Translations under genes and position numbers: made by a program
Source: Acholoe squamosa
Taxonomy: Eukaryota > Annelida > Polychaeta > Phyllodocida > Polynoidae
Assembly: GCA_949317995.1 (NCBI GenBank)
Contig: OX439043.1
Span: 124,001-188,000, forward strand
DNA length: 64,000 nucleotides
Direction: 5' to 3'
Shown: positions 9,843-19,531 of the stretch, piece after piece
Layout of the letters: each line of letters begins with the position of its first letter
Position numbering within the stretch: the first letter of the stretch is position 1
The notes under the pieces: model-generated
Databases searched by the model: none
The model's input: the letters and a program-made list of their open reading frames with translations, nothing else
What the model was told of the DNA's origin: nothing

Positions 9843-10013
9843 ATGGCGAGGAACAACCGTCTTTACATGGTAGCCTTTAGGAAATTTCCCTCGATGCTAT
9901 TCATAGAAGGGAGGAATGAAACCGTTTTTATGTATGTCACTGCCACCGATGAGTCACCGGCAACTGCCCTAAAGGAAAAACCCAAAAAAAACAAAAAAAT
10001 AAATAAACTTTAA
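9843..10013 (+). CDS. Possible small basic protein, 56 residues
   Basis: A short ORF runs from AAAATGG at 9843 to a TAA at 10011. The product has a folded-looking N-terminal part and a lysine/asparagine-rich tail (KPKKNKKINK). An AATAAA follows at about 10023, just after the stop, as expected of a compact viral gene. Its short length makes the call uncertain. Confidence 0.4.
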   Translation: MARNNRLYMVAFRKFPSMLFIEGRNETVFMYVTATDESPATALKEKPKKNKKINKL

Positions 10014-10914
10014 CCCCTTTCCAATAAAGTTTTCCGTTCAATTACCTAAAGCTTCATTTCTATGACCTTTACACCGAAAAATACGGTTTGTTTTAAGTTT
10101 CAAACACCTAGTTATATGAAAAAACCAACGTAATCAGACACGTGATCAACGGTGCTACAAACTAGGGATTTGTCACGTGGTTTTTCCCCCCGGCATGCAC
10201 TATACTTTACACTTTGTGACGCATCCACACGACGCAGCAAGTATTGCGCCCTCTGTAGGGTGAGTGGGGAGGGATGGCCGTAAACACGGCGCCCATGCGG
10301 TAACAGACACTTCAGAGTTTGCATTTCTTAAGCCTAATACAGACAAGTAAAGGGTGATCCAAAGAACAGATGATTTTAGTCATGTTAGCCACCATTGTTT
10401 GTGTATGTCTGATATCTGTTTTATACCTGTCAGTATGAAGATAGTTCAATATAAATGGGGATGTCAGTTGACAGTTGGCTGCCCAAAATTTGATAATTAG
10501 CCAAATCAAAATTGATTTTACACATTAATGTGAGAGTCTCTTTTGAAATTATTTCTACATATCAATAGTGCAAGACATTATGCATTCAAATCACTAAGAG
10601 TGCTCAAAAGTGCTCCAGGTTTAATAGGAGAAATATAACCGGGAAAAGGGCGTGACCTTTACAAACTTATCATTAAACAACACTGGCCACTTTGGCCTGT
10701 TAGGGTAAAGTAACTCCTGTGCTGGTAGCTCTTAGACTGACACACACAGTCCTGCGCGGCCGGATATATGACATGTGATATAGAGGGCGCCCAAGTGCTT
10801 GGCCCGCCGCCTGTGACGCATTATTTGACTTCTAGCTGTTGGTAAAGGCCGACTAAAATCAACGCGGAGATATCATTCACTTCTATTGCATTGAGATTAT
10901 CGTGTAAGGAAAGG
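10014..10914. other. Noncoding region upstream of kinase-like gene
   Basis: I see no supported gene in this 0.9 kb. It contains an AATAAA near 10023, two CACGTG palindromes near 10140 and 10173, and a GC-richer patch at 10750-10815 with a TATATGA element about 150 bases before the next ATG. It is likely a promoter and regulatory region. The two short minus-strand ORFs here have no convincing composition. Confidence 0.5.
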
Positions 10915-11712
10915 ATGACAATGGAGCCCACAACACTTTTAACTGAAAGTGAACAAAAAACATTAGCACTTTCTTTAAAAGGTCCATTAATGCAAAAGCC
11001 GACTAGTGTTGGGAAGTGTTATGTAACGGTGGATCTTGAAAAAAAACAGGTAATCAAAGGAGAATACGGTGCGGAGCGGTTAAGAAGAACAATATTTAAT
11101 CATCTCGCTATGAGATTTCTAGGGGATGTACATACTCTCGATTTTGAAGTGCGTGGCCAGTTTTTAATATTTCCTTTTTTTCATGACAAGAACGCTGCTT
11201 TGGATATTGAACCAAAGGAGTTTTTTGATGCTAAGTCTAAGCGTTATGTCAAAGTCCCTTTTATGTCTAGGGACAGTGCCGGAATTATTCAACTGCACAA
11301 TCTAAAGCGCGATGACATATGTAACATACCAGCAACCCTGCTTCGAAATTACATGTTTCGGTTCATGTTGGATATTGGAGATGCTGGACTTTACAATGCA
11401 ATTACCGACATAAGTAGGTCTCGTTTTTATGTTATTGATTTGGATGAAAAACGTGGAAAATGTAAAATTTACCCAACCCTACTGGACTTGATGTTTTCTA
11501 AACCTCCAAAACGGGAATTTGCAGACCTTATTTCCTCTTCCATGAAAACAACTAAAAAACATGAGTTGCAGGCCATGTTATTCGTGGACTTTAATGTGTG
11601 TGGTTTGAGAGAAATTGCGTTGAACTGTGGATATGGTCAGTTCGATTATAAACTGTTCACTGAGAGATTGCAACTTATAAGAAACCTAATTTCAGGCAGG
11701 TTTGCTCATTAA
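10915..11712 (+). CDS. Possible PI3/4-kinase-like phosphotransferase, 265 residues
   Basis: The frame opens at a TTG at 10891, but the ATG at 10915 is the natural start. Near residue 45 a VIKGEY strand resembles the lysine-bearing beta strand of PI3/4-kinase-like proteins. Near residues 155-180 the segment DIGDAGLYNAIT, followed by FYVIDLDE, matches a catalytic-loop (D...N) plus metal-binding (D) layout. The usual HRD and DFG signatures are absent, so it is either an atypical kinase or a degenerate fold. The protein is short for a complete kinase. The alternative is an unrelated viral protein. An AATAAA follows at about 11814. Confidence 0.45.
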   Translation: MTMEPTTLLTESEQKTLALSLKGPLMQKPTSVGKCYVTVDLEKKQVIKGEYGAERLRRTIFNHLAMRFLGDVHTLDFEVRGQFLIFPFFHDKNAALDIEPKEFFDAKSKRYVKVPFMSRDSAGIIQLHNLKRDDICNIPATLLRNYMFRFMLDIGDAGLYNAITDISRSRFYVIDLDEKRGKCKIYPTLLDLMFSKPPKREFADLISSSMKTTKKHELQAMLFVDFNVCGLREIALNCGYGQFDYKLFTERLQLIRNLISGRFAH

Positions 11713-12166
11713 AGTACCGGGAATGTACCGATTACACTATGTTTTGAATTTACTCGTTATATAACACCGAAACAAAACACATGTAGTAGTAATGCCTATT
11801 TTTAAATGTTCTTAATAAACATCATGTTAAGGTCATATGTAATAAACATGAATGGAAAAAAGAACAGTTTTTTATTGTTTCTTCAAGGTTTATTTCATTA
11901 TAAATTGCTACATAAAAGTTCAGTACAAATCGTATTCCATTTTAACCTAAACATGGCTTAAAAGTAAAGACGGTTTTACACATAAGTCTACCATACAAAA
12001 TAACACATTTTCTATCTGTTATACAATACCCTGTTTTAACACTAATTGGTTAATTCACTAAAGCTAAGGATAGGGTTCAACTATAGTTTCTAGTCATACG
12101 GTTACATTGTTTATTTGTCTCCCTTAAAAACTGTGTATTGGTTGGCGGGATTAACATCTTGGAGAC
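11713..12166. other. Intergenic, converging 3' untranslated regions
   Basis: No ORF is supported. It holds plus-strand AATAAA signals near 11814 and 11840 for the kinase-like gene. At 12110-12115 there is a minus-strand AATAAA, 52 bases after the proposed stop of the spliced death-domain gene. Confidence 0.6.
12110..12115 (-). terminator. Polyadenylation signal AATAAA
   Basis: TTTATT on the plus strand reads AATAAA on the minus strand, 52 bases downstream of the predicted third exon's stop codon. This supports the three-exon model of the death-domain gene. Confidence 0.55.
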
Positions 12167-13103
12167 TTAGGGGCCAGTCCAGTGAAACGGTTGATCAGCC
12201 AAGGGACAATTCTGCATTTCTGAAATTACAAAGGGAGAAAAATGACACAAGTGTTTTTCAGATCAATTCATTGAAGGACCGTAAAAAAAGCGAAAACAAA
12301 AAAATATATTTTTGTGTTACCTACGTAATACAGCAAACAGCGATTATGTTTAATATCTTATTACTTAAATTTAATTTAAAATAAGTTAAGAAACTTACCT
12401 CTCTTAAGATGAGATGCGATGTCCCAACGACCCATTTCTTCAAGAGCTTCTACAAGTTCATTTGCTTTGTTTTCAAGTTGCCACTTTACACCGTTTCTCC
12501 ATTTAATCAAGACTTCCAATGTTTTATTTGTTATGGGTGTTGCAGTTGATCCTTGAATACTGCTTATTTTGTCCATGTCTATATTTAAGGATAATCCTAT
12601 TCGCTTCCAAATTTGAGGTATTTCGTCAGCGAGTTTCACAAAGTATCTACCCAATTTATATTTATCCGGTTCGTCTGGATTCACTGAAAAAAAGAGAATG
12701 AAATATCAGTCTTGGTTGTTTGAATAAAGATTCTTGATGCAAAAAGATATAATTTCAGGATCGAACAAATAAATAAAAGTTGTACAACATATAAAATAAC
12801 AGAAAAGGTATGACGCTTACCATTATGTTCTTTAAAGAAGGACTTAGTAAAGTCTATTAAATCGTTACGACCTTCATCTTGAAATGCCCTTTCCAAGTCA
12901 CTCCAGCGATTTTCCTTGTCTCCTTTTTCCCACCATTCGTACAGCATTTTCCTAGCCCAATTATAAACTTGGTTGGTGTCTCCTTCGATGATAAGTAAAT
13001 CCTCCCGGCTTATGTTAATGTAAACTCCTAATTTATACCAGTCGAACAGTATTTTTGCTGCAATAGAGCGAAGAGAGTCATCTTTAAAACAACATGAATC
13101 CAT
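12167..13103 (-). CDS. Spliced protein with two death domains
   Basis: Three exons are proposed on the minus strand: 13103-12821, 12683-12399 and 12219-12167, 207 codons including the stop. Donors are G|GTAAGC at 12820 and G|GTAAGT at 12398. Acceptors are a pyrimidine tract ending CAG at 12684 and TTTCAG at 12220. Phases agree at both junctions. Exons 1 and 2 each encode a six-helix death-domain pattern: an early aromatic-rich helix (WYKLG, WKRIG), an I-x-x-I-E/Q-G turn, a central tryptophan helix (LYEWWEKG, LIKWRNG) and a terminal G-R-x-D-L/I helix. Death domains mediate apoptosis and innate-immune signalling through homotypic binding, so an interfering or modulating role is inferred. There is no signal peptide or membrane segment. 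A minus-strand TATA box lies 37 bases upstream. Confidence 0.72.
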
Positions 13104-13139
13104 GCTTATTGGTACACGGCTAACAGTAACAAAGAGAAG

Positions 13140-13148
13140 TATTTATAC
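13140..13148 (-). promoter_or_regulatory. TATA box of death-domain gene
   Basis: The minus strand reads AGTATAAATAC here, about 37 bases before the ATG at 13103. With the plus-strand TATA at 13364 it makes 13104-13459 a bidirectional promoter region containing a GT-rich stretch. Confidence 0.6.
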
Positions 13149-13363
13149 TTGTAATCAAGGGAACGTACATGGGTATAAAGTAAAACACTGTGTGGCTTCC
13201 AGCACTAATACATGTGCATATTTTAAGGGGCGGTGCTTCCCGGCTTTCTTCCTATTGGTTGAAAGTACGGTTAGCCTGTGAAACTAGGGTGTTGGTGTAA
13301 GGGTAGGTTGGTGGGTGGGTGTGTGTAAATGACTTACTCCAACCAGACCATTCTGTGGCACCT

Positions 13364-13371
13364 TATAAAAG
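13364..13371 (+). promoter_or_regulatory. TATA box (TATAAAAG)
   Basis: TATAAAAG lies 88 bases before the ATG at 13460, in the divergent promoter region shared with the death-domain gene. Confidence 0.7.
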
Positions 13372-13459
13372 CTAGAGCCCAGCACAGAGCACATCATCTT
13401 CATGCAATTTCTCACACCCGGATTACCTGTTTTAAGAGAAGCACATTTTGAGAAACACT

Positions 13460-14296
13460 ATGGATGCCAAAATGTTTTTCAAGAACCTGTTTGTTCATAT
13501 CAAAAAAGAAGATCTTTGTAAGGAAGAATTTCTTGGGAAGTTACAGCAGTTCTGTAAAGAACGGGGCATTGAAAATGTTGCCCTTACATGCAGTGGAGGC
13601 TTACTGTTTCATAGTTTTAAAGTTGTACACCTTAAACACGGGATTAAAACCTTAAAGGAAACTCTCCAACTGAAGCACATGCCAACAATGATGCCTACTA
13701 AAGGATTACCTGCAGCATTTTTTGGCAATGAGTTTCCAAATGGATACATGAGCCAGTTTATGATGTACAAAGCTGGATCAATGTTTAACGACGACAAAAT
13801 TAACGTTTTGGTTCACCTTTATAACCAAAACAAAGACAATAAGGTGGAAAACCGGCGTAAAATAAAAGATAACGTGTTCTACAAAACTCGCCCTTTAAAC
13901 ATCCTTAATAAAGGTGTTCTCAAGATTCAACTAACCGTGGACAATGACAATACAATTCGAAAAAGAAGGGCCTTTTCACATGGACGGACCCGTTACCCAA
14001 ATGTCCCTGTGTTCAAGGCTAATAATTCGGAAAACAAAAATGGAAGGCGAAGAAGTGCAGAAAAGAGGCGAGCTTATAATCAACCATGTTTTACAGGAGC
14101 AGCAGGAAACAACATTAACAGTTTCCCCCGCAATGCCATGCGTTCACAGTGGGGCAAAACAATGCAGTGCCATGCCTTAATTATGTCGTTGTGTGATTTA
14201 TTATACCGAGACTGCCAAAATGGATTAAGTAAAAGAAGGGCAACGCACCGTGCATGGGAAAACATAAAAAAATCCTTCGTCCATTTCATGTTATAA
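13460..14296 (+). CDS. Hypothetical basic protein, 278 residues
   Basis: The frame opens at a TTG at 13448; the ATG at 13460 is used as start. The N-terminal 130 residues look globular. The region around residues 160-215 is very basic (RKRRAFSHGR, GRRRSAEKRR) and suggests nucleic acid binding or nuclear localisation. The C-terminal helix contains CDLLYRDC. There is no signal peptide. It has a strong TATA box and is divergent from the death-domain gene. No family is recognised. Confidence 0.65.
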   Translation: MDAKMFFKNLFVHIKKEDLCKEEFLGKLQQFCKERGIENVALTCSGGLLFHSFKVVHLKHGIKTLKETLQLKHMPTMMPTKGLPAAFFGNEFPNGYMSQFMMYKAGSMFNDDKINVLVHLYNQNKDNKVENRRKIKDNVFYKTRPLNILNKGVLKIQLTVDNDNTIRKRRAFSHGRTRYPNVPVFKANNSENKNGRRRSAEKRRAYNQPCFTGAAGNNINSFPRNAMRSQWGKTMQCHALIMSLCDLLYRDCQNGLSKRRATHRAWENIKKSFVHFML

Positions 14297-14546
14297 TACT
14301 GAGGTGAAGGAAAGAGAAAACAAGAACACAGTTTTACATTTTCACATGTGAAGGTTTACTTTCACTGAAAGGATGCATCTTAGCTGTTTGTAGCTTTAAT
14401 TTTTCAGAAAAGGCATAAAATATACAATATAATGGCATGTGGGTTTTGTGTATTAGAGTGTAAAGTAGTGTTTAAAAAAATGTGTATCAATTTCATTTAG
14501 TTAAAGTGGACATTTAGTCTTTTTGGATAAGTTTATGTAAACAGCA

Positions 14547-15053
14547 ATGTCGGACACAGATAGTGTTATTTCTGACTTGGAGGAGAAGGAATGGGCACAC
14601 CGCATTAAGTGGGTGAATGAATCCATGTCATTTAGTGAACTATATGACATTTTTGAATCTTATATTCGTGACCCAACGGCACAGGAAATAAAGGCCCTTC
14701 GTCTCATTGTGCAGTTTTGGAACAAGTTACTTATGTACAACGCTAAACTAACCAGACAGTTTAGGTTTGATGTAAAGCACAATTCAAAAAGAAAAATTAC
14801 AACGGGGCTAATGTCTGAAAAAGATTACAGAAAAATTCTTAATCATTTACATTGTGAAGGTGTAAGCTTGCAACGCCCAGGCAAAAGATCTGGAAAATTA
14901 ATAAACAAATTAGCTGATATATGGTATGAAATCAATAAAATTAATGAAAATGAACTAAACAGAAAAATTCAATTCACATGTTTCATGGCTCCGCCGGGGT
15001 GTGAGTATCGTTTGTTGAATGGAAAGTTTGTTTCTAAGGCGCCTTATTCTTAA
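14547..15053 (+). CDS. Hypothetical protein, 168 residues
   Basis: This intact ORF begins with an acidic Ser-rich segment (MSDTDSVISDLEEKE) that looks like a casein-kinase target. A helical, basic body follows, with a C-terminal hydrophobic segment near residue 145. It is not recognised. Plus-strand polyadenylation signals follow at about 15185. Confidence 0.6.
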   Translation: MSDTDSVISDLEEKEWAHRIKWVNESMSFSELYDIFESYIRDPTAQEIKALRLIVQFWNKLLMYNAKLTRQFRFDVKHNSKRKITTGLMSEKDYRKILNHLHCEGVSLQRPGKRSGKLINKLADIWYEINKINENELNRKIQFTCFMAPPGCEYRLLNGKFVSKAPYS

Positions 15054-15499
15054 TTCTTCTGCTATTTTGTACTGCAAACCCTTGAGGGTATACAAAAAAA
15101 TGTAGGTGTGTATGGTGTATGTCAAAGTATTTACCATGCTTATTTAACTGTAGTTAAGTGTACCATGTGAATATTCATTAAGTAAATAAAAAAATTACAT
15201 GCATTTATCAGGTTTTTTCATTCTTTTTTAATAATTGTTATATCATTGTAGATTTATTTGTGAATTTAGCATTCTTTTTATTACCATTAGTTATGGCAGT
15301 TGAACAATAGTTAAGACCGTCATAATTATTTTACACCACAGGCGGAACTATAAAAATAGCTAAGTTAAACACGATATGTGTGTAGTTCAGGCTTTACCGT
15401 TTTTTCTTTTTATAAAATGGTTTATGTTTAGGTAGTAAAAACTATTACAGTTAAACCTTAATAAAAAAACTGGCAACAAAGAAGCAACAAGCACAAGCC
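15054..15499. other. Intergenic with polyadenylation signal and promoter
   Basis: AT-rich and without a supported gene. It contains an AATAAA near 15185 for the upstream gene and a TATAAAAAT at 15349-15357, about 150 bases before the membrane-protein gene at 15500. Confidence 0.55.
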
Positions 15500-16090
15500 A
15501 TGTTTACAATTAATATTTCGATCATTCTCATGTTTTTGTGCATGGGCACACTACATGTTGTAAACTCAGAAAAGCTTATTTCATTAACTAAAGTTAAAAG
15601 TGATGATGCAGAGATATTAATATCTGGGTCTTTTATGCCATATGTTGGAGGCAGCATTACTGTGAACGGAACGGTTTCTATAAGAACAAGCTATGAAGTG
15701 GAATCGGTGTACTGCGATGCATACTCTGACGTTTATATACAACAGCAGGAAGTTGGATGGAGAGAAAATGAAAATAACATCACTTATACTATTGCAATAC
15801 CAGCAAATGCTGCAGTTTTAAACACCCTTTTCGGATCCAGAGGCCTAAAATGCTCCACGTTAATTAACTCACACTTGTATCACTTTAGGATGTTTTTCGG
15901 TTCTGAAGGTGTGCAAGTCCTGTCGCACACTAAAGAAAACCCAGCATGGAAAATCTTTGAAACTATATCGCATGATGCACCCCATATTTTATGGGTGGTT
16001 CTTACAATTGTGTCGATTGCATTTTTTATTACTGTTGTAATTCCTACAGTTTTGTATATTAGACATCGAAGACAAAAAAGTGACAAATGA
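15500..16090 (+). CDS. Small type I membrane glycoprotein, 196 residues
   Basis: The protein has a hydrophobic N-terminal signal peptide (about residues 1-22, ending VVNS), an ectodomain with two N-glycosylation sequons (NGT, NIT) and a few cysteines, one membrane-spanning segment near residues 162-187, and a short basic tail (RHRRQKSDK). This is the layout of a herpesvirus envelope glycoprotein or an infected-cell surface protein. The family is not recognised. The TGA stop is followed within 20 bases by an AATAAA at 16108. Confidence 0.75.
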   Translation: MFTINISIILMFLCMGTLHVVNSEKLISLTKVKSDDAEILISGSFMPYVGGSITVNGTVSIRTSYEVESVYCDAYSDVYIQQQEVGWRENENNITYTIAIPANAAVLNTLFGSRGLKCSTLINSHLYHFRMFFGSEGVQVLSHTKENPAWKIFETISHDAPHILWVVLTIVSIAFFITVVIPTVLYIRHRRQKSDK

Positions 16091-16107
16091 AAATGTGAGG
16101 TAATCAC

Positions 16108-16113
16108 AATAAA
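16108..16113 (+). terminator. Polyadenylation signal AATAAA
   Basis: AATAAA lies 17 bases after the stop of the membrane-protein gene and just before the ATG of the next gene, so the transcripts of the two genes probably overlap. Confidence 0.5.
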
Positions 16114-16123
16114 GGGTTAAATA

Positions 16124-18655
16124 ATGGAAACACGAGCTTCTCATATTTTTTCACGAATGAGTCATGTTCCTTGCGCATTTAAACTGAAAGAGGTTTTCAA
16201 GAAAGGGCACAATGTGGTTACGACAGGTGTTAAAAAGTTTGATAATACAGCCAACAAAGAGGAAGATGTCAGCTTTACTAACAACAGAATAACAACTGAT
16301 GAAAAACAACTACTGTCATATGAAAGGACATGGCTTATTCATCCCTCTCCAGTGTCACAAGTGGCTTTAGACTTTGCCTTTCAGCTTCAGCCGACGGGAT
16401 ACAGTCCTTATTCCGTTGACTTATTTCAACACCTAACTGCTATAAGAAAGGCCTTTTCCCTTTTTATATTAGGGGATTTATTACTAACATTGGAAGGTGT
16501 TTTTCCGGGTTTATTAGCTGTGCCAAAGGAGGAAAAGCTTACTGAAAATTTTAACTTTGAAAATCTTGTAAAGGAAAATGTAACAAAGGTGGTGTCGATT
16601 TTGGACAAAACAAATTTTATTAACCGTGTAAATAAAATATCCTTTGATTTCCATCGAGCTGTCACCATTTATCTAACTTTGGGCGTCATACCTGTATCGT
16701 TACCCAAAAACGAAACCCGTGTCATAGATTTTAACATATACAGTAAAAAGGAAAAAGTCGAATCGTTCATAAACAATTACATTAAATCTATAGAAACGGT
16801 TATAAGTTTATACAAGGTTACGTCTCTTGAGACATTGCGTACAGATGTTATACTTACAAAAAGAGATGGTAAATATGCTTGCACCGACTACAGTGGTCGT
16901 CATTACATGCTGTGGACTTTTGATGCTACCGGGTCTATTAGCAACAGTGAGAATAGTGTACGCTCACCACTTATTGACATGATGCAGGACGAGTATCAGT
17001 TTAAATTTGCCAATGCCACACACAGGCTGCAAACTGTTGAAAAGATGACCAAAACTAGGGTTGTGGTGTCTTCATCGCTAACGGACGAGGCCGATGCTAT
17101 TTTAAATGGAGTTCGAACTGGTTTAGCATCCTCCACTCACAATGAAATTGTTTCCGATGTAAAAAAAGAGCACGGTAAAATAAAAGTGTATGATGCTAAA
17201 TCAAAACTAATTTACGATTCCTTGATCACCCCCAATTCTGAATCCAGTTTAGCTAGTCAATTGGCAACACTGAAGCAAAAACACGCACTAGATGCAGCTT
17301 CTCAGAGAAGCACGGTTTTGGAACAGAGTTTACGTGAACATTACCACAGACCCGGGAATGAAAATGACAGCCCCTGCTCCTTTGATTCCTTTGTACACAC
17401 TTTAACACACGAAAAGGACATGTATATCAACAAGGGGACACTTCACGATGCAACACCAAATTCAGCTAAAAAGGATTCTGTAGATTATGCACGCATTGCT
17501 CAAAACAAACTAATGGGTAATCGATTAGCCAAAATCATATCGGAAAACAAAATCCTTGAAAGGGAAAAAAAACTACTACGAAGAGAGGTAACAAACATGC
17601 AGGAAAATTTAATTAAATTAAATTACCACAATAAAATTGGAACAGCAGAAGTCGAACTCCTAAAACAAGAACTACAAGAAACAAGAAAGCAAAGAGATGT
17701 CACACGCTCTAAGGTTAATGACTATAGTCAAATTGTAGAAGAACTTAAAAACAGCGTGTCTGAAATGTTAGACCAAACCAATGCCAGCGATGAAGAGCGT
17801 GGTAGACTTTTAAATTTGTTCATGAAAAAGGATTATACCCTAGACAGCAAATATGAAGAAGTAACTCGTAAACGAACCGTCTTGGACTTGTTACAGTTGG
17901 TTATGGATAGTTTACCAAGGGAGTACGAAAAGTATAAAAATGTGAAAATATCACAAAAAGATGCCTTAATGTATGACCAAATGTTAAAAGAAAATGGTGT
18001 TTTTGTTATACCTCTCTTTACAAATGTACCGTCAAAAGAAGTTCTGGCATCTTTTAATTCATGGTTACCCTGTAAATGGATGTACGACAGGCCTTCATTG
18101 GACGACATACTGACAAAATGTACTCCACAGCACAAAGATGCTGCTGGGAGACAAGCTGTGGTTAACACACCCGATCTGTATATACTGGACATAAATCCAA
18201 CAACCCCAAAAGAAGTGGAAAAGGTCAAAAAGGCCATAGAAGCATCTAACAGTTTAACCATGTTAGACTCTGTGTTCGAGAGAAAATTTCTTAACGTGCA
18301 GTTTCCTGTACAAGGAAGCGTTGATTCATCAATAAATGCCCCGTTAAAAAACAAATGGCATCATGTGACCCATCAGCTGCTTCGGTTATCGGGAGAAAAA
18401 TTCACAAAAAATGGACAGAGAGTTGGTGCAACGGTGTCTAGTGCATGCATTCAGTTCTACGTGGTGCCATTTGTTACTCAATACCTAGGAGAAAGGCCGT
18501 ATGTTTCTAGAATAACCACCATGGTAGATTCTATTCTTGAAGATGTAACCTTAGACGATAACAACACAGCTTGTTATTCCCATCATGAGAAATTAATTAG
18601 TGCATTTCTTAGTAAAAAATGGGTGCCAACAGATAACCAACCTAAAACAACATAA
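16124..18655 (+). CDS. Large coiled-coil protein, 843 residues; portal candidate
   Basis: This intact ORF encodes a mostly soluble protein with a globular N-terminal half and a long coiled coil at about residues 460-550 (repeated Leu/Lys/Glu heptads). The C-terminal domain contains several conserved-looking Trp and aromatic residues. Herpesvirus portal proteins are 600-850 residues long and contain a coiled coil or leucine zipper, so this is a portal candidate by size and architecture only. A tegument protein would look similar. There is no signal peptide or ATP-binding loop. It is followed by an AATAAA near 18738. Confidence 0.65.
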   Translation: METRASHIFSRMSHVPCAFKLKEVFKKGHNVVTTGVKKFDNTANKEEDVSFTNNRITTDEKQLLSYERTWLIHPSPVSQVALDFAFQLQPTGYSPYSVDLFQHLTAIRKAFSLFILGDLLLTLEGVFPGLLAVPKEEKLTENFNFENLVKENVTKVVSILDKTNFINRVNKISFDFHRAVTIYLTLGVIPVSLPKNETRVIDFNIYSKKEKVESFINNYIKSIETVISLYKVTSLETLRTDVILTKRDGKYACTDYSGRHYMLWTFDATGSISNSENSVRSPLIDMMQDEYQFKFANATHRLQTVEKMTKTRVVVSSSLTDEADAILNGVRTGLASSTHNEIVSDVKKEHGKIKVYDAKSKLIYDSLITPNSESSLASQLATLKQKHALDAASQRSTVLEQSLREHYHRPGNENDSPCSFDSFVHTLTHEKDMYINKGTLHDATPNSAKKDSVDYARIAQNKLMGNRLAKIISENKILEREKKLLRREVTNMQENLIKLNYHNKIGTAEVELLKQELQETRKQRDVTRSKVNDYSQIVEELKNSVSEMLDQTNASDEERGRLLNLFMKKDYTLDSKYEEVTRKRTVLDLLQLVMDSLPREYEKYKNVKISQKDALMYDQMLKENGVFVIPLFTNVPSKEVLASFNSWLPCKWMYDRPSLDDILTKCTPQHKDAAGRQAVVNTPDLYILDINPTTPKEVEKVKKAIEASNSLTMLDSVFERKFLNVQFPVQGSVDSSINAPLKNKWHHVTHQLLRLSGEKFTKNGQRVGATVSSACIQFYVVPFVTQYLGERPYVSRITTMVDSILEDVTLDDNNTACYSHHEKLISAFLSKKWVPTDNQPKTT

Positions 18656-18683
18656 GTCGATATACAGGGTAATTACTTAAATG

Positions 18684-18689
18684 TTTATT
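18684..18689 (-). terminator. Polyadenylation signal AATAAA (minus strand)
   Basis: This AATAAA on the minus strand is about 90 bases downstream of the stop of the gene at 18777-19424. Confidence 0.45.
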
Positions 18690-18776
18690 TAAGACATAAG
18701 CAAAATATAAAAAGCTTGCAATTATAGTCGATGAATTAATAAAATGTTAATGAAAAGAATCAACTTTCTGGTTTCT

Positions 18777-19424
18777 TTATAATATTATCGTGTCTTCACT
18801 CGGATAAAGTTCTTCTACTATAAGAACAGTTATTTCTATGTCGTAGGTTTCAAACTGGTGCCGGCTTACGCTTGCAATTGTTTCACGAATTCTATTGATC
18901 GCTTCCCGAAGTTCTTTTTCATACTTTATGCTGTCCGTTATAAGATTGCATGCAGTGTAGTTCACTGGACGTATTTTTCTGTTTTTTTCCATGACAATTA
19001 GCCTAAACTTAAAAGGGTATGCGTCGTCCAAACACCCTAGCTTTTTTTTAATGCCCAATCGTTTAGTTAACTCAGCAATAGAAACTCTGTGAAGATGAAG
19101 AGCTGCCATAGCCCACGCGGGATCTTTAGGTAGGGCCACTACATGGTCTTGGGTAAATTTAAATTGATTAATGCGCATAAAAAGGTTATCATCATCCAAA
19201 TTGGGCAAGTTAACATCAATTCTAGCACAAGTCTGTGTTTTATTGATATTTTTCCATGTGTCCTTAGTTATTTTTACTGAACTTAGAGGGTTTCGGTAAT
19301 CATCATAAAATCCCCTAATACCTTGAATATGTGCACGATCTCGCCGCTCCTCGGCTGGCATGGGAAGAGGAAAAGGACTGTACTCTCCCCTCTTTCTTTC
19401 AGCAGAACTTTTTACAACAAACAT
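18777..19424 (-). CDS. Hypothetical protein, 215 residues
   Basis: This protein is not recognised. It is an intact minus-strand ORF whose first 25 residues are basic and Pro-rich (AERKRGEYSPFPLPMPAEE). A probably alpha/beta body follows, with a C-terminal Glu/Ile/Val-rich strand region. It is divergent from terminase exon 1, whose ATG lies 108 bases away. Confidence 0.6.
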   Translation of the reverse strand: MFVVKSSAERKRGEYSPFPLPMPAEERRDRAHIQGIRGFYDDYRNPLSSVKITKDTWKNINKTQTCARIDVNLPNLDDDNLFMRINQFKFTQDHVVALPKDPAWAMAALHLHRVSIAELTKRLGIKKKLGCLDDAYPFKFRLIVMEKNRKIRPVNYTACNLITDSIKYEKELREAINRIRETIASVSRHQFETYDIEITVLIVEELYPSEDTIIL

Positions 19425-19531
19425 TTTTATTTTTTTGTCTTCAGTATCTCAAGCCGTCTTGTTTTTTCCTATTAGGACGGTGGTGTGTTTACTTTTTTTC
19501 ACAATTTTACAGAATGTAAACGGAAAGAATC

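Noticed and set aside
10112-10509. Two short minus-strand ORFs upstream of the kinase-like gene
   Set aside because: Composition is not protein-like, there is no promoter, and they overlap each other in different frames.
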